NCBI GenBank assembly: GCA_016286385.1
Contig: JAEESO010000007.1
Coordinates: 27,869 to 91,868, forward strand
Direction of reading: 5' to 3'
Source of the DNA: Bacteroidales bacterium
Lineage (GTDB): Bacteria; Bacteroidota; Bacteroidia; Bacteroidales; UBA932
DNA length: 64,000 nt
This document shows positions 34,514 through 42,954 of the stretch, piece by piece. The notes under the pieces were generated by a model. That model saw nothing but the letters and a program-made list of their open reading frames with translations. It was not told the origin of the DNA and ran no database searches. Made by a program: the position numbers and the translations under genes. The first letter of the stretch is position 1. Every line of letters begins with the position of its first letter.

Positions 34514-35573
34514 TTACGGTTAAAACCCATACAAGCAGGCGGCTCAGGCCGTCTGTTATTGTTATAAGCATGCCCGGACACCATCCAAGGCCGGAGAGGG
34601 CTATGGTTATGACGGCAACCCACATGAGCACAGTCACTATAGGTATGGCCATTAGGTTGGTAAGGAGGAAGTGCCTGGGGAAAGTGCCGAACTTGATCCA
34701 GGCAAGGGGGCCGGTGAAGAGTTGGCAGGAGATTGCGATGGCGGCCATCTGCCAGATTCTCCGTATGGGGTTGAATCTGGAGCCTTCAGGGTACCACTTT
34801 TCAAGGACCGGGTAAAGGAGCACAATTCCAGCCATGGCAAGGTATGAGAGCTGGAATCCAAGGCTCCGTATGACGCCGGGATTGATCACGAGCTGGATAA
34901 GAAGTGCAAGGCACAGCACCCTGGAAGGCTTCCGGCGCCTTCCGGAGAGGGTGCATATCTCTCCAATAAGAATAAAGAGGAATGCCCTGACTATTGACGG
35001 TCCGGCTCCGGTCATGATCGTGAACCAGGCGGCAGCAGTAACCACGATGATTGCCCTGGCCCATTTTGCCGCCCGGGATTTGCCAAGGGGCAGGGTGAGC
35101 TTGTCAAATATAAGGTACAGTATGCCCATATGCAGCCCTGAGAGGGCCAGGATATGGGATGCCCCGCTACCCCTGAACGCCTGGACGGTTTCCCGGCTGA
35201 GGCCGCTTTTATCTCCTGTGAGAAGGGCCGTGAGAAGGGGAGAGGTTACATCGGCCTTGAAAGGGATGCGGGAAATGAGAGCCTTCAACTTAAGGGCCGA
35301 TTCCAGGGCTATGCCCTCCAGGAAAGAGCCTTCTCCATGAAATGGAATGGCCGATGCCGATACGAATACTCCAAGAGAGAGGAAAGCAAGCAGGAGGATG
35401 GGAGGACCGGCCTTGATGCGGCGAAGCGCCGGGCCGCAGAAAACGGGGACTGAGACTATTGGAAGGAGGATTGCAGGAAGGATCCACGGCGAGTTCTGGG
35501 AAACAACCGCCCCCACTGCCACTCCCGCTGTGAACATTACCGACAGCGCCTCTATGCTTTTCGCCTCAGCCAT
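34503..35573 (-). CDS. comEC: ComEC/Rec2-family membrane protein, short form
   Basis: A 356-residue protein with about eight to ten hydrophobic helices and the hallmark G-A-S-H-I-L-A-L-S-G-L-H near residues 140-151, which defines the ComEC channel domain. Both the N-terminal DUF4131 region of full-length ComEC and the C-terminal metallo-beta-lactamase domain are missing or very reduced. It would carry single-stranded DNA into the cell in natural transformation, if active. I use ATG 35573; a TTG at 35588 is also possible. The end overlaps the convergent apbE gene by 11 bases. Confidence 0.8.
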   Translation of the reverse strand: MAEAKSIEALSVMFTAGVAVGAVVSQNSPWILPAILLPIVSVPVFCGPALRRIKAGPPILLLAFLSLGVFVSASAIPFHGEGSFLEGIALESALKLKALISRIPFKADVTSPLLTALLTGDKSGLSRETVQAFRGSGASHILALSGLHMGILYLIFDKLTLPLGKSRAAKWARAIIVVTAAAWFTIMTGAGPSIVRAFLFILIGEICTLSGRRRKPSRVLCLALLIQLVINPGVIRSLGFQLSYLAMAGIVLLYPVLEKWYPEGSRFNPIRRIWQMAAIAISCQLFTGPLAWIKFGTFPRHFLLTNLMAIPIVTVLMWVAVITIALSGLGWCPGMLITITDGLSRLLVWVLTVISS

Positions 35574-35596
35574 ATGCGAAATTAGCAATTATTTCG

Positions 35597-35604
35597 TATA
35601 TTTG
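35597..35604 (+). promoter_or_regulatory. -7 box of the acetate kinase operon
   Basis: TATATTTG lies 40 bases before ATG 35645, giving a leader of about 35 bases that contains an A-rich stretch (AAAATAAAACTAAACCACAA) where a Shine-Dalgarno site would normally be. Confidence 0.55.
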
Positions 35605-35644
35605 CATGGATATAGTGAAAATAAAACTAAACCACAATAAACAT

Positions 35645-36859
35645 ATGATCATTCTAGTTATCAACTGCGGCAGCTCTTCCATCAAGTATCAGCTTCTGGA
35701 CATGAAGAGCGACGACGTCTTTGATGTCATTGCCAAAGGTATCGCAGAGAAAATCGGCCTTCCCGCCGGTATCCTGCAGTACGCTCCCGCCGGTAAGGAT
35801 AAAATTGTCACGGACATTCCCATTCCGGACCACAAAGTGGGTATGCAGCTCATCCTCGCTGCCCTCATAGATCCTAAGACCGGCGTTCTGAAGTCCCTTG
35901 AGGACATTGAGGCCGTAGGTCACCGTATAGTGCAGGGCGGTGATTTCTTCTCAGGTTCAGTCCTTGTCAACGACGACGTCCTCTCAAAGATTGAATTCTG
36001 CGCAGATTTCGCCCCACTTCACAACCCCGCCCACCTTCTGGGTATCAGGGCCATGCAGGATGCACTTCCTACGGTCCCTCAGGTTGTAACCTTCGATACA
36101 GCATTCCACCAGACCATGCCGTCATACGCTTATATGTATGGTCTGCCCTATGAGTATTATGAGAAATACCGCGTACGCCGTTACGGCGCCCACGGCACAT
36201 CCCATCAGTTTGTTGCAGGCGTAGGTGCAAAACTCTGCGGCCTGGACATCAATAACTCCAAGATCATCACATGCCACCTTGGCGCCGGCAGTTCAATCTG
36301 CGCCATCCAGAACGGCAAGTGCGTGGATACCTCCATGGGTTTCACCCCGCTTGAAGGTATGATCATGGGCACCCGCGTGGGTAACATTGACGCCAATGCA
36401 GTGCTCTATCTTGAGAAGAAACTTGGCGTGGATCCGGATGAAATGACCACCATCCTCAACCGCAAGTCCGGATTCCTGGGCATTTCCACCGTCACATCAG
36501 ACGCCCGTGAGCTTGATGAGCTTGCAAATAACGGTGATCCCAAGGCAAAGCTCGTACTCAAGAAGTACACCTATGACATCATAAAGAATATCGGCTCATA
36601 TGTAGCTGCCATGAACGGCGTGGACCTGATTGTCTTCACAGGTGGCATCGGGGAGCACAACTCACGCCTTCGCCGCCGCGTGCTTGAGAACTTCTCCCAC
36701 CTTGGCCTCAAGGTAGACTACGAAGCAAACGTCGCATGGGGAGAGGATGCCATCATCTCTACGGAAGATTCCAAGGTGAAGGCTGCCCTCATCTGCACCA
36801 ACGAGGAACTTGTGATTGCACGTGATACCATGCATCTTGTACTTGATAATCAGGAATAA
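35645..36859 (+). CDS. ackA: acetate kinase
   Basis: A 404-residue sugar-kinase-fold enzyme with N-C-G-S-S-S-I-K (phosphate 1 loop) near residues 6-13, the H-G-T-S-H motif near 179-183 and G-G-I-G-E-H-N near 333-339. It forms ATP and acetate from acetyl phosphate. The start is ATG 35645: upstream in-frame codons precede any family similarity and sit next to the -7 box. The phosphotransacylase gene follows after 5 bases, completing the substrate-level ATP pathway. Confidence 0.95.
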   Translation: MIILVINCGSSSIKYQLLDMKSDDVFDVIAKGIAEKIGLPAGILQYAPAGKDKIVTDIPIPDHKVGMQLILAALIDPKTGVLKSLEDIEAVGHRIVQGGDFFSGSVLVNDDVLSKIEFCADFAPLHNPAHLLGIRAMQDALPTVPQVVTFDTAFHQTMPSYAYMYGLPYEYYEKYRVRRYGAHGTSHQFVAGVGAKLCGLDINNSKIITCHLGAGSSICAIQNGKCVDTSMGFTPLEGMIMGTRVGNIDANAVLYLEKKLGVDPDEMTTILNRKSGFLGISTVTSDARELDELANNGDPKAKLVLKKYTYDIIKNIGSYVAAMNGVDLIVFTGGIGEHNSRLRRRVLENFSHLGLKVDYEANVAWGEDAIISTEDSKVKAALICTNEELVIARDTMHLVLDNQE

Positions 36860-36864
36860 AAACT

Positions 36865-37770
36865 ATGATAAAGAATTTCAACGAACTTTTCGCAGAGCTT
36901 AAGGCAAAGGGTATCTGCAAGAAAATGATTGCCGCATGGGGTGTAGATTCACATACCATCGAAGCCGCTTCGCTTGCTTCCGACCAGGGTTTTGTAAAAG
37001 TGACTCTGGTTGGTGACAGGGACCTTATTGCAAAGGTGTGCGATGAATGCAGGATTGACATTGCAAAGTTTGAGATAGTGGACATCAAGGATGAGCTCAA
37101 GGCTGTTGCAGAGGCTGTCCGCATGGTCCATGACGGTGAGGGAGATGTCCTTATGAAGGGCCTTTGCTCCACGGATAAATTCCTCCGCGCCATCCTCAAC
37201 AAGGAAGTCGGCCTCCTTCCTCCCAAGGGCCTTCTTTCCCACGTTGGCGTAATCGAGAATCCCAATTACCACAAGCTCATCTTCATCACCGATATGGCCG
37301 TTATACCCGCTCCGGATTTCCGCCAGAAGGTGAAGATGGCAGGCTTCGTTACCGGCGTGGCCCGTTCATTCGGCATTGCAATGCCTAAGATCGCCTTTAT
37401 CGCTGCCTCTGAGCAGATGCTGGATTCTATGCCCGCCTGCATTGAGGGTGCAATGCTTGCAAAGATGTGCGACCGCGGCCAGATCAAGGCCATCGGCGAC
37501 GGCCCTCTTGCCCTTGACGTTGCCATTGATGAGGAATCAGTCCAGATCAAGAAACTCACTTCTCCCGTTGCCGGAGACGCAGACTGCCTGCTCTTCCCCA
37601 ACATAGAGAGTGCAAACGTATTCTGGAAAACCAACTCCAAACTTGCCGTGGGCGTACGCCAGGCCGGTTTCCTGGTAGGAACCAAGGTTCCCTGCATCCT
37701 TGCCTCCCGCGCAGATTCAGTAGACGTGAAGCTCAATTCAATCGCTTCCGCAGTAATGTCAGTTAAATAA
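36865..37770 (+). CDS. phosphate acyltransferase (phosphate butyryltransferase/acetyltransferase family)
   Basis: A 301-residue enzyme of the PTA/PTB family, of the short Ptb-like length and not the long Pta with an extra DRTGG domain. It has M-K-G-L near 91-94 and D-G-P-L-A-L-D near 213-219. It converts acyl-CoA to acyl phosphate for the kinase encoded just upstream. Whether the preferred substrate is acetyl-CoA or butyryl-CoA cannot be read from sequence, but the partner is a typical acetate kinase. The operon ends in a strong hairpin at 37778. Confidence 0.85.
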   Translation: MIKNFNELFAELKAKGICKKMIAAWGVDSHTIEAASLASDQGFVKVTLVGDRDLIAKVCDECRIDIAKFEIVDIKDELKAVAEAVRMVHDGEGDVLMKGLCSTDKFLRAILNKEVGLLPPKGLLSHVGVIENPNYHKLIFITDMAVIPAPDFRQKVKMAGFVTGVARSFGIAMPKIAFIAASEQMLDSMPACIEGAMLAKMCDRGQIKAIGDGPLALDVAIDEESVQIKKLTSPVAGDADCLLFPNIESANVFWKTNSKLAVGVRQAGFLVGTKVPCILASRADSVDVKLNSIASAVMSVK

Positions 37771-37777
37771 TAACGTC

Positions 37778-37803
37778 ATGCCCGGCCAGACCGGGCATCT
37801 TTT
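37778..37803 (+). terminator. terminator after the phosphotransacylase gene
   Basis: A stem of 8 pairs (A-T-G-C-C-C-G-G with its complement, 37778-37785 and 37791-37798) with a 5-base loop, then CTTTTAAT. Confidence 0.8.
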
Positions 37804-37814
37804 AATAGTTTTAT

Positions 37815-38570
37815 ATGAGAAAGTATATCGTAGCAGGGAACTGGAAAATGAATACCACCGTTCCCGAAGGTGTTGAACTTGCAAAGGCAGTTGTTGCAGC
37901 TGCAAAGAATCTTCCTGCAAACGTAGAGCTTGTCGTTGCTCCTCCTTTCACCCATCTTGCACTTGTCAAAGATGCCCTTAAGGGCTCCAAGGTAAAACTC
38001 AGCGCCCAGAACTGCGCAGACCATGAGAAGGGTGCATATACCGGTGAGGTAGCAGTCAATATGCTTACTTCAATCGGCTGTGAATACACCATCCTTGGTC
38101 ACAGTGAGCGCCGCCAGTATTACGGAGAGACCGACGAAAAGCTTGTCGTAAAGACTAAGCTCGCCCTTGAGGCAGGTCTTAAGGTTATCCTCTGCGTAGG
38201 TGAGAACCTTGATGAGCGTGAGGCCGGCAAGCACTTTGAAGTTGTCACTGCCCAGACCAAGAACGTCCTCTATAACTTCACCGCAGAAGATATGGCAAAT
38301 GTGGTGATTGCCTACGAGCCCGTATGGGCGATCGGCACAGGCAAAACCGCCACTGCAGCACAGGCCGAGGAAATCCACGCCTGCATCCGCAGCGTCATCG
38401 AGGAAAAATTCGGCGCGCAGGTGGCCGATGACATGACCATCCTCTACGGCGGCTCCTGCAAGCCTTCAAATGCAAAGGAACTCTTCGCGGAGAAGGATAT
38501 CGACGGTGGTCTCATCGGAGGTGCAGCCCTCAAGGCCGATGACTTCCTTGGCATTGCCACAAGCTTCTGA
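37815..38570 (+). CDS. tpiA: triose-phosphate isomerase
   Basis: A 251-residue TIM barrel. Key residues are K11 in G-N-W-K-M-N, the histidine in L-G-H-S-E-R-R near 94-99, the base glutamate in A-Y-E-P-V-W-A-I-G-T-G near 168, and the phosphate loop G-G-S near 214. It interconverts dihydroxyacetone phosphate and glyceraldehyde 3-phosphate. It is separated from the upstream operon by a terminator. Confidence 0.97.
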   Translation: MRKYIVAGNWKMNTTVPEGVELAKAVVAAAKNLPANVELVVAPPFTHLALVKDALKGSKVKLSAQNCADHEKGAYTGEVAVNMLTSIGCEYTILGHSERRQYYGETDEKLVVKTKLALEAGLKVILCVGENLDEREAGKHFEVVTAQTKNVLYNFTAEDMANVVIAYEPVWAIGTGKTATAAQAEEIHACIRSVIEEKFGAQVADDMTILYGGSCKPSNAKELFAEKDIDGGLIGGAALKADDFLGIATSF

Positions 38571-38574
38571 TTTT

Positions 38575-38605
38575 TTTGTAAATACAAAAATTATTATTAC
38601 CTTTG
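38575..38605 (+). promoter_or_regulatory. promoter of the L25-pth operon
   Basis: TTTG (38575-38578), 19 bases, TACCTTTG (38598-38605). The transcript would have a leader of about 80 bases with a small A-rich/U-rich stem (about 38613-38634) near its 5' end and another (GTGCT/AGCAC) near 38647-38664. Regulation by the leader is possible but unproven. Confidence 0.65.
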
Positions 38606-38690
38606 CGCGCTTAAAAAAGCCGCAAAGGTTTTTTGGTGCAATGGGGTGCTTGAAAAAGAGCACTGAGTAACACATTTTTAAATTAAAAAG

Positions 38691-39284
38691 ATGAAACATT
38701 TCACTCTTAATGGCGAAGTTCGCCAGAAGGGCAACAAGGCCGTCATGAAGGCCTTCCGCCGTCAGGGTCTGGTTCCCTGCAACCTCTATGGTGAGGGTAT
38801 CAAGGACAACATCCTTTTCACTGTAAACGAGAAAGAGCTCAAGGGTCTTACCCACACTCCCGCTTCTTACATCGTAGACCTCAACCTGGGCGGTAAAACC
38901 TACACCGCAGTGGCTCATGAGTATCAGTGGCACCCGGTAGAGGACAACTGCCTCCACGTAGACTTCCTCGCAGTTGATGAGAGCAAGCCCATCGTGATCA
39001 GCGTTCCCCTCTCAATTACCGGTCACCCCAAGGGTGTGCAGGCCGGTGGTAAGTTCGTTCAGAGCGCTCGCAGCCTCAAGGTTTGCGGTCTCATGAAGAA
39101 CCTCCCTGACCAGCTTGACATCGATGTGACTCCGCTGGAGCTTGACAAGAGGATGGTTGCCGGTGACCTCAAGTTTGAGGGTCTCCAGATTGTCTCTGAC
39201 AAGAACACCATCATCTGCTCCGTCAAGACCACCCGTGCTATGCAGCAGGCCGCTCAGGAAGCAGCCAAGGCAGCTCAGGAGTAG
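38691..39284 (+). CDS. rplY: 50S ribosomal protein L25/general stress protein Ctc
   Basis: A 197-residue protein: an L25 domain (about 5-92) that binds 5S rRNA, followed by the C-terminal beta domain of the long Ctc form (about 97-180) and a short Ala/Gln-rich tail. It is followed by pth after 12 bases, the usual pairing in Bacteroidota. Confidence 0.94.
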   Translation: MKHFTLNGEVRQKGNKAVMKAFRRQGLVPCNLYGEGIKDNILFTVNEKELKGLTHTPASYIVDLNLGGKTYTAVAHEYQWHPVEDNCLHVDFLAVDESKPIVISVPLSITGHPKGVQAGGKFVQSARSLKVCGLMKNLPDQLDIDVTPLELDKRMVAGDLKFEGLQIVSDKNTIICSVKTTRAMQQAAQEAAKAAQE

Positions 39285-39296
39285 TTCTCTAGGTAA

Positions 39297-39902
39297 ATGG
39301 AGTATCTCGTTGTCGGTCTGGGGAATATTGGCGCAGAATACGCCAATACCCGTCACAACATGGGATTTATGGTATTGGATGCCTGGGCTCAGGCATCCAA
39401 TGTCCTTTTCAGGACAGACCGCTACGGTTCCGTGGCGGAGGTGTCTTTCAAAGGCAGGTGGTTTGTGCTCCTGAAGCCCTCCACCTATATGAATCTGAGC
39501 GGAAAGGCGGTACGCTACTGGATGCAGCAGCTTAATCTGCCACTTGAGAATCTGATAGTGATATCGGATGACATCAATCTTCCGTTCGGATCCATCCGCA
39601 TGAGGGCCAACGGCTCTTCAGGCGGTCACAACGGCCTTGAAAACATCACTGAATGTCTTGAAACAGACAAATGGACCAGGATCCGTGTTGGGATTGGCAA
39701 CCAGTTTTCTCACGGCTGCCAGATAGACTATGTCCTTGGAGAGCTGTCGGAGGAAGAAAAGAAAGCGGTTCCGGACCTTGCGGCCAGAATTATTCAGGGG
39801 TGCAAGGATTTCTCCACCATTGGCGTGCAAAGGGCAATGAGCGCCCTCAATACAAAGCCTAAACCGGTATCTCCGGAGCCACAAAAACCGGTGGAGGAAT
39901 AA
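39297..39902 (+). CDS. pth: peptidyl-tRNA hydrolase
   Basis: A 201-residue enzyme with N10 (G-L-G-N), the catalytic H20 (T-R-H-N-M-G) and an aspartate near 93 (S-D-D). The substrate-binding G-G-H-N-G-L block lies near 110-115. It releases peptides from peptidyl-tRNA that fell off ribosomes. The last 15 residues are a proline-rich tail. A strong terminator follows. Confidence 0.95.
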   Translation: MEYLVVGLGNIGAEYANTRHNMGFMVLDAWAQASNVLFRTDRYGSVAEVSFKGRWFVLLKPSTYMNLSGKAVRYWMQQLNLPLENLIVISDDINLPFGSIRMRANGSSGGHNGLENITECLETDKWTRIRVGIGNQFSHGCQIDYVLGELSEEEKKAVPDLAARIIQGCKDFSTIGVQRAMSALNTKPKPVSPEPQKPVEE

Positions 39903-39910
39903 TTTTTCAA

Positions 39911-39956
39911 AAAACGTTGCAAAAATTTTCATTTTTTTTGCAACGTTTTATTTTTT
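39911..39956 (+). terminator. terminator of the L25-pth operon
   Basis: A 15-base-pair stem (39911-39925 with 39935-39949) around a 9-base loop, then ATTTTTT. The A/T-rich outer part allows some use from the opposite strand as well. Confidence 0.85.
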
Positions 39957-39997
39957 CCTGCATCTATATAGTAGGTTTAGGTTTTAGTACACGTCAA

Positions 39998-40042
39998 GAA
40001 ACCGGCACTCCAGGCTCAGTCTTGAAGGCCGGTTTTCTTGTT
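39998..40042. repeat. second hairpin between pth and the Xer gene
   Basis: C-A-A-G-A-A-A-C-C-G-G-C pairs with G-C-C-G-G-T-T-T-T-C-T-T-G with one bulge and a loop of about 21 bases. It ends just before the stop codon of the convergent Xer gene and may insulate the two transcripts. Confidence 0.4.
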
Positions 40043-40900
40043 TTATCGGCGTGGATGATGCTCCAGGACGGCTTTGTGCCAGGTTGATGAGTCTATGTGG
40101 GTGTAAATTTCCGTAGTGAGGATTGATTCGTGTCCCAGCATTTCCTGGACAATCCTTAAATCGGCCCCGTTTTCTATGAGATGGGTGGCAAAGGAGTGAC
40201 GGAATGTGTGAGGGGAGATTTCCTTATGGATTCCGGCAATTATGGCCTGCTTTTTTACAAGGTTGAAGATAGAAACGCGGCTTAGGGATTTTCCAAACTT
40301 ATTGAGAAAAAGAATGTCTTCCTGAGCCCTGGAATAGGGAAGAGGCCTTTCCTTAAGGTATGCCTTGATTGCATCGGCCGCCATTTCTCCAAGCGGAACC
40401 AGGCGCTGCTTGTCTCCTTTGCCAATCACATCCACAAATCCGTCCTCAAAGTTAATTCTGGAAATGCGCAGAGCCGCAGCTTCCGAGACGCGCAGCCCAC
40501 AGCCGTAAAGTACCTCAAGGATGGCGCGGTCCCGCTTGCCGGAAGGTGCCTTTAGGTCTACTGAATCCATTATGGCCGATACTTCCTCAACGCTTAGAAC
40601 CGCGGGAAGGTATTTTCCAAGTTTAGGGGAGTCTACAAGCGCCGCGGGATTCTCTTTTACCTCTCCCTCCTGCACGCACCAGTCAAAGAAGTTCCTGAGA
40701 GAACTCAGTATCCTTGCGGAACTCCTCTTTGATACATCAATTGATCCAAGATAATTCTCTATGTCTGTGGATGTTATTCTCTTTAGATCAAGCCCTGAGT
40801 GCTGGAGGAAAGACTTTACATCGTGACAATAGGATGCCACCGTGTTAGGTGACATCCTACGCTCTATCATAAGGTAATTCCTGTATTCCTGAAGAATCAC
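40043..40900 (-). CDS. xerD: site-specific tyrosine recombinase XerC/XerD type
   Basis: A 285-residue integrase with an N-terminal core-binding SAM-like domain (about 1-90) and the catalytic residues: R in G-L-R-V-S-E near 151, H-T-F-R-H (H and R near 228-232), H in L-G-H-E-S, and the nucleophile Y266 in I-Y-T-H-I. The length fits chromosomal XerC/D, which resolves dimers at dif with FtsK (encoded at 29545). The start is GTG at 40900, overlapping the TGA of the DPP III gene. Confidence 0.85.
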   Translation of the reverse strand: MILQEYRNYLMIERRMSPNTVASYCHDVKSFLQHSGLDLKRITSTDIENYLGSIDVSKRSSARILSSLRNFFDWCVQEGEVKENPAALVDSPKLGKYLPAVLSVEEVSAIMDSVDLKAPSGKRDRAILEVLYGCGLRVSEAAALRISRINFEDGFVDVIGKGDKQRLVPLGEMAADAIKAYLKERPLPYSRAQEDILFLNKFGKSLSRVSIFNLVKKQAIIAGIHKEISPHTFRHSFATHLIENGADLRIVQEMLGHESILTTEIYTHIDSSTWHKAVLEHHPRR

Positions 40901-42900
40901 AGCGTACCGTATTTCTTGCCGTAGAGGAGCATCTGGCCAAGGTAGTCGTCGGTATACACGGGGACGTAATCCTTGACTGATCCGTCCTCTCCGTAGACTA
41001 TCTGGATTTCAGGATTGATAAAGCCTCCGTAAGGCTTGAGATTCAGGGCCTTGTAGCGCTCCAGGACCTCCTTGTGGAGTTCCGGGTCAATATTCACTGC
41101 GTAAGTCTCTATGAGAGCCTTGCCGGCCTCATAGTCTCCTTCGCTCTTGATTCTCTGGATTTCTCCAAGGAGCTCCGCAAACAGGGCGCGGAGTTTTACG
41201 TAGTCGTTGACTACAAAGTAGGTTTTGCCATTTCGGACCTTTTTCTCGATGACCTTGTCCTTGGCACCCTTCTCAAGGCACCATTCCGCCACAAGTTTAC
41301 GGTTTTGCATATGGGCTTCTGTGTTGGGGCGCCCGAGTTCCACGCGGGTGAACTGGACCATGAGGCCGTTGCGGATGTAATTTGCGTACTCTGCCTTATA
41401 TGCCTCCGGATCCGGCATAATGCCAAGTTCCACCATCTTGGGGTCTGCGGTGTAGTATAGGCCAAAAAGGTCTGCGCGGGCTTCTTCAAGGGCCGAGGCA
41501 TATTCTCCCATGGCGGTGGTGCTCACACCGGGAAGGAGCTGGCCGGAGCCATGGCCCAGGCACTCATGGAGGTCTGTATGGATTTCACTTGCAATGGTGC
41601 CCCACTTTTTCTCCATCTCAATCTCCTTGTCGTTGTATGCGAACTCCTTGAGGGTGCTTGCGGGCAGCTCCTGGGCCGCATAATCATAGGTGTGGGTGAT
41701 GTTTGCGATGGTTACGCTCTTGGAGCCGTGCTCCTTGCGGATCCAGTCGGCATTAGGAAGATTTATGCCGATAGGTGTTGAAGGATAACTGTCTCCGGCA
41801 AGGCATACTGCGTTGATGACCTTGGCCGATACCCCCTTCACCTTCTCCTTGCGGAAACGGGGATCTACGGGGGAGTGATCCTCGAACCACTGGGCATTTG
41901 CGCTGAGGGTTTCCGTGCGGCGGGATGCCTCAAAGTCCTTGATGTTCACGTAGCCCTCCCAGGATGCCTTGCGGCCAAGAGGGTCATTGTAATCCTCAAT
42001 GAAACCGTTGATGAAGTCCACTGTGCCGATGGTATCCTTTACCCATTCGATGTTGAATTCGTCCCATTTACGGAGATCTCCGGTGTTATAATATTCAATA
42101 AGGAGACCGAGCGCGCGTTTCTGGATGTCGTTTTCCGCAACCTCGCGGGCCTTGGACAGTTCCTCACATATCTTTTCAATGGCAGGGGAGTAGATGCCGC
42201 CTATCTTCCAGGGTAGTTCGCGGATAACGCCGTCCTTACCCTTCACCACCTTGGTGTTGAGACCGTAGGAGATGGGGTGAGGGTCTGAGGGGTCTACTAT
42301 TCCGGCGTAATATTTCTCAACCTCTGCTCGGGTGACATTGTCATAGAAGTTTACGGCCGATAACTTCACAATGTCTCCGGAAGTTTCTGTAGAACGCCTC
42401 TGGGGATAGATTGCGGGGTCATAGATGATGTCCAGAAGCTCCGGATCATCAATGCCGGCTTCTTTCAGAAGGGATGCAAAGTACTCCTTTGGGCAGGCCG
42501 GGAAAAACTTGTCTTCCGCATAATGGTGGTGAATGCCGTTAGAGAAGAATACCCTCTTGGCATATACCAGGAAGTCCTGCCACTCAGGGCTGTCCTCCAC
42601 ATTGGTTTCAAGGATGGCCTCAATGGCGTGACGAACCCTGAGGTTGTCCTTGCAGTTCTGGTCCCAGAGTATGTCACGGCCGTATTTTGCGGCCTCTGCA
42701 AGATGGAATGCATACTCTTTCTGCTGCAGCGAGAGATTCTCCCATCCAGGAATCTGGTACCGCATGACCTTCAGGTCTGCGAATGAATCTATGGTGTACT
42801 TGAAATCATTCTGGGCTTTCTGGCCGGGGCCCGAACATGCGCCGGCAAGGGCGGCGGCTCCTATAACAATCATCATTCTAACAATATGTTTCATACGCAT
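40897..42900 (-). CDS. dipeptidyl peptidase III (M49) lipoprotein
   Basis: A 667-residue protein with a lipoprotein signal (A-G-A-C). The zinc site is H-E-C-L-G-H near 443-448 (the HExxGH form specific to M49), with the second motif E-E-A-R-A-D near 474-479. It removes dipeptides from short peptides, here presumably in the periplasm or on the surface. A TATATTTG box on the minus strand (42925-42918) rules out the longer GTG start at 42918; ATG 42894 is an alternative. It is co-transcribed with the Xer gene. Confidence 0.88.
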   Translation of the reverse strand: MRMKHIVRMMIVIGAAALAGACSGPGQKAQNDFKYTIDSFADLKVMRYQIPGWENLSLQQKEYAFHLAEAAKYGRDILWDQNCKDNLRVRHAIEAILETNVEDSPEWQDFLVYAKRVFFSNGIHHHYAEDKFFPACPKEYFASLLKEAGIDDPELLDIIYDPAIYPQRRSTETSGDIVKLSAVNFYDNVTRAEVEKYYAGIVDPSDPHPISYGLNTKVVKGKDGVIRELPWKIGGIYSPAIEKICEELSKAREVAENDIQKRALGLLIEYYNTGDLRKWDEFNIEWVKDTIGTVDFINGFIEDYNDPLGRKASWEGYVNIKDFEASRRTETLSANAQWFEDHSPVDPRFRKEKVKGVSAKVINAVCLAGDSYPSTPIGINLPNADWIRKEHGSKSVTIANITHTYDYAAQELPASTLKEFAYNDKEIEMEKKWGTIASEIHTDLHECLGHGSGQLLPGVSTTAMGEYASALEEARADLFGLYYTADPKMVELGIMPDPEAYKAEYANYIRNGLMVQFTRVELGRPNTEAHMQNRKLVAEWCLEKGAKDKVIEKKVRNGKTYFVVNDYVKLRALFAELLGEIQRIKSEGDYEAGKALIETYAVNIDPELHKEVLERYKALNLKPYGGFINPEIQIVYGEDGSVKDYVPVYTDDYLGQMLLYGKKYGTL

Positions 42901-42917
42901 AGGTTGTACGTTTTGCA

Positions 42918-42945
42918 CAAATATATAAAAAAATCACTAACTTTG
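42918..42945. promoter_or_regulatory. divergent -7 boxes for the DPP III and clostripain-like genes
   Basis: TATATTTG on the minus strand (42925-42918) and TAACTTTG on the plus strand (42938-42945), 12 bases apart. The start codons follow at 42900 and 42955. Confidence 0.6.
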
Positions 42946-42954
42946 TATGATACA

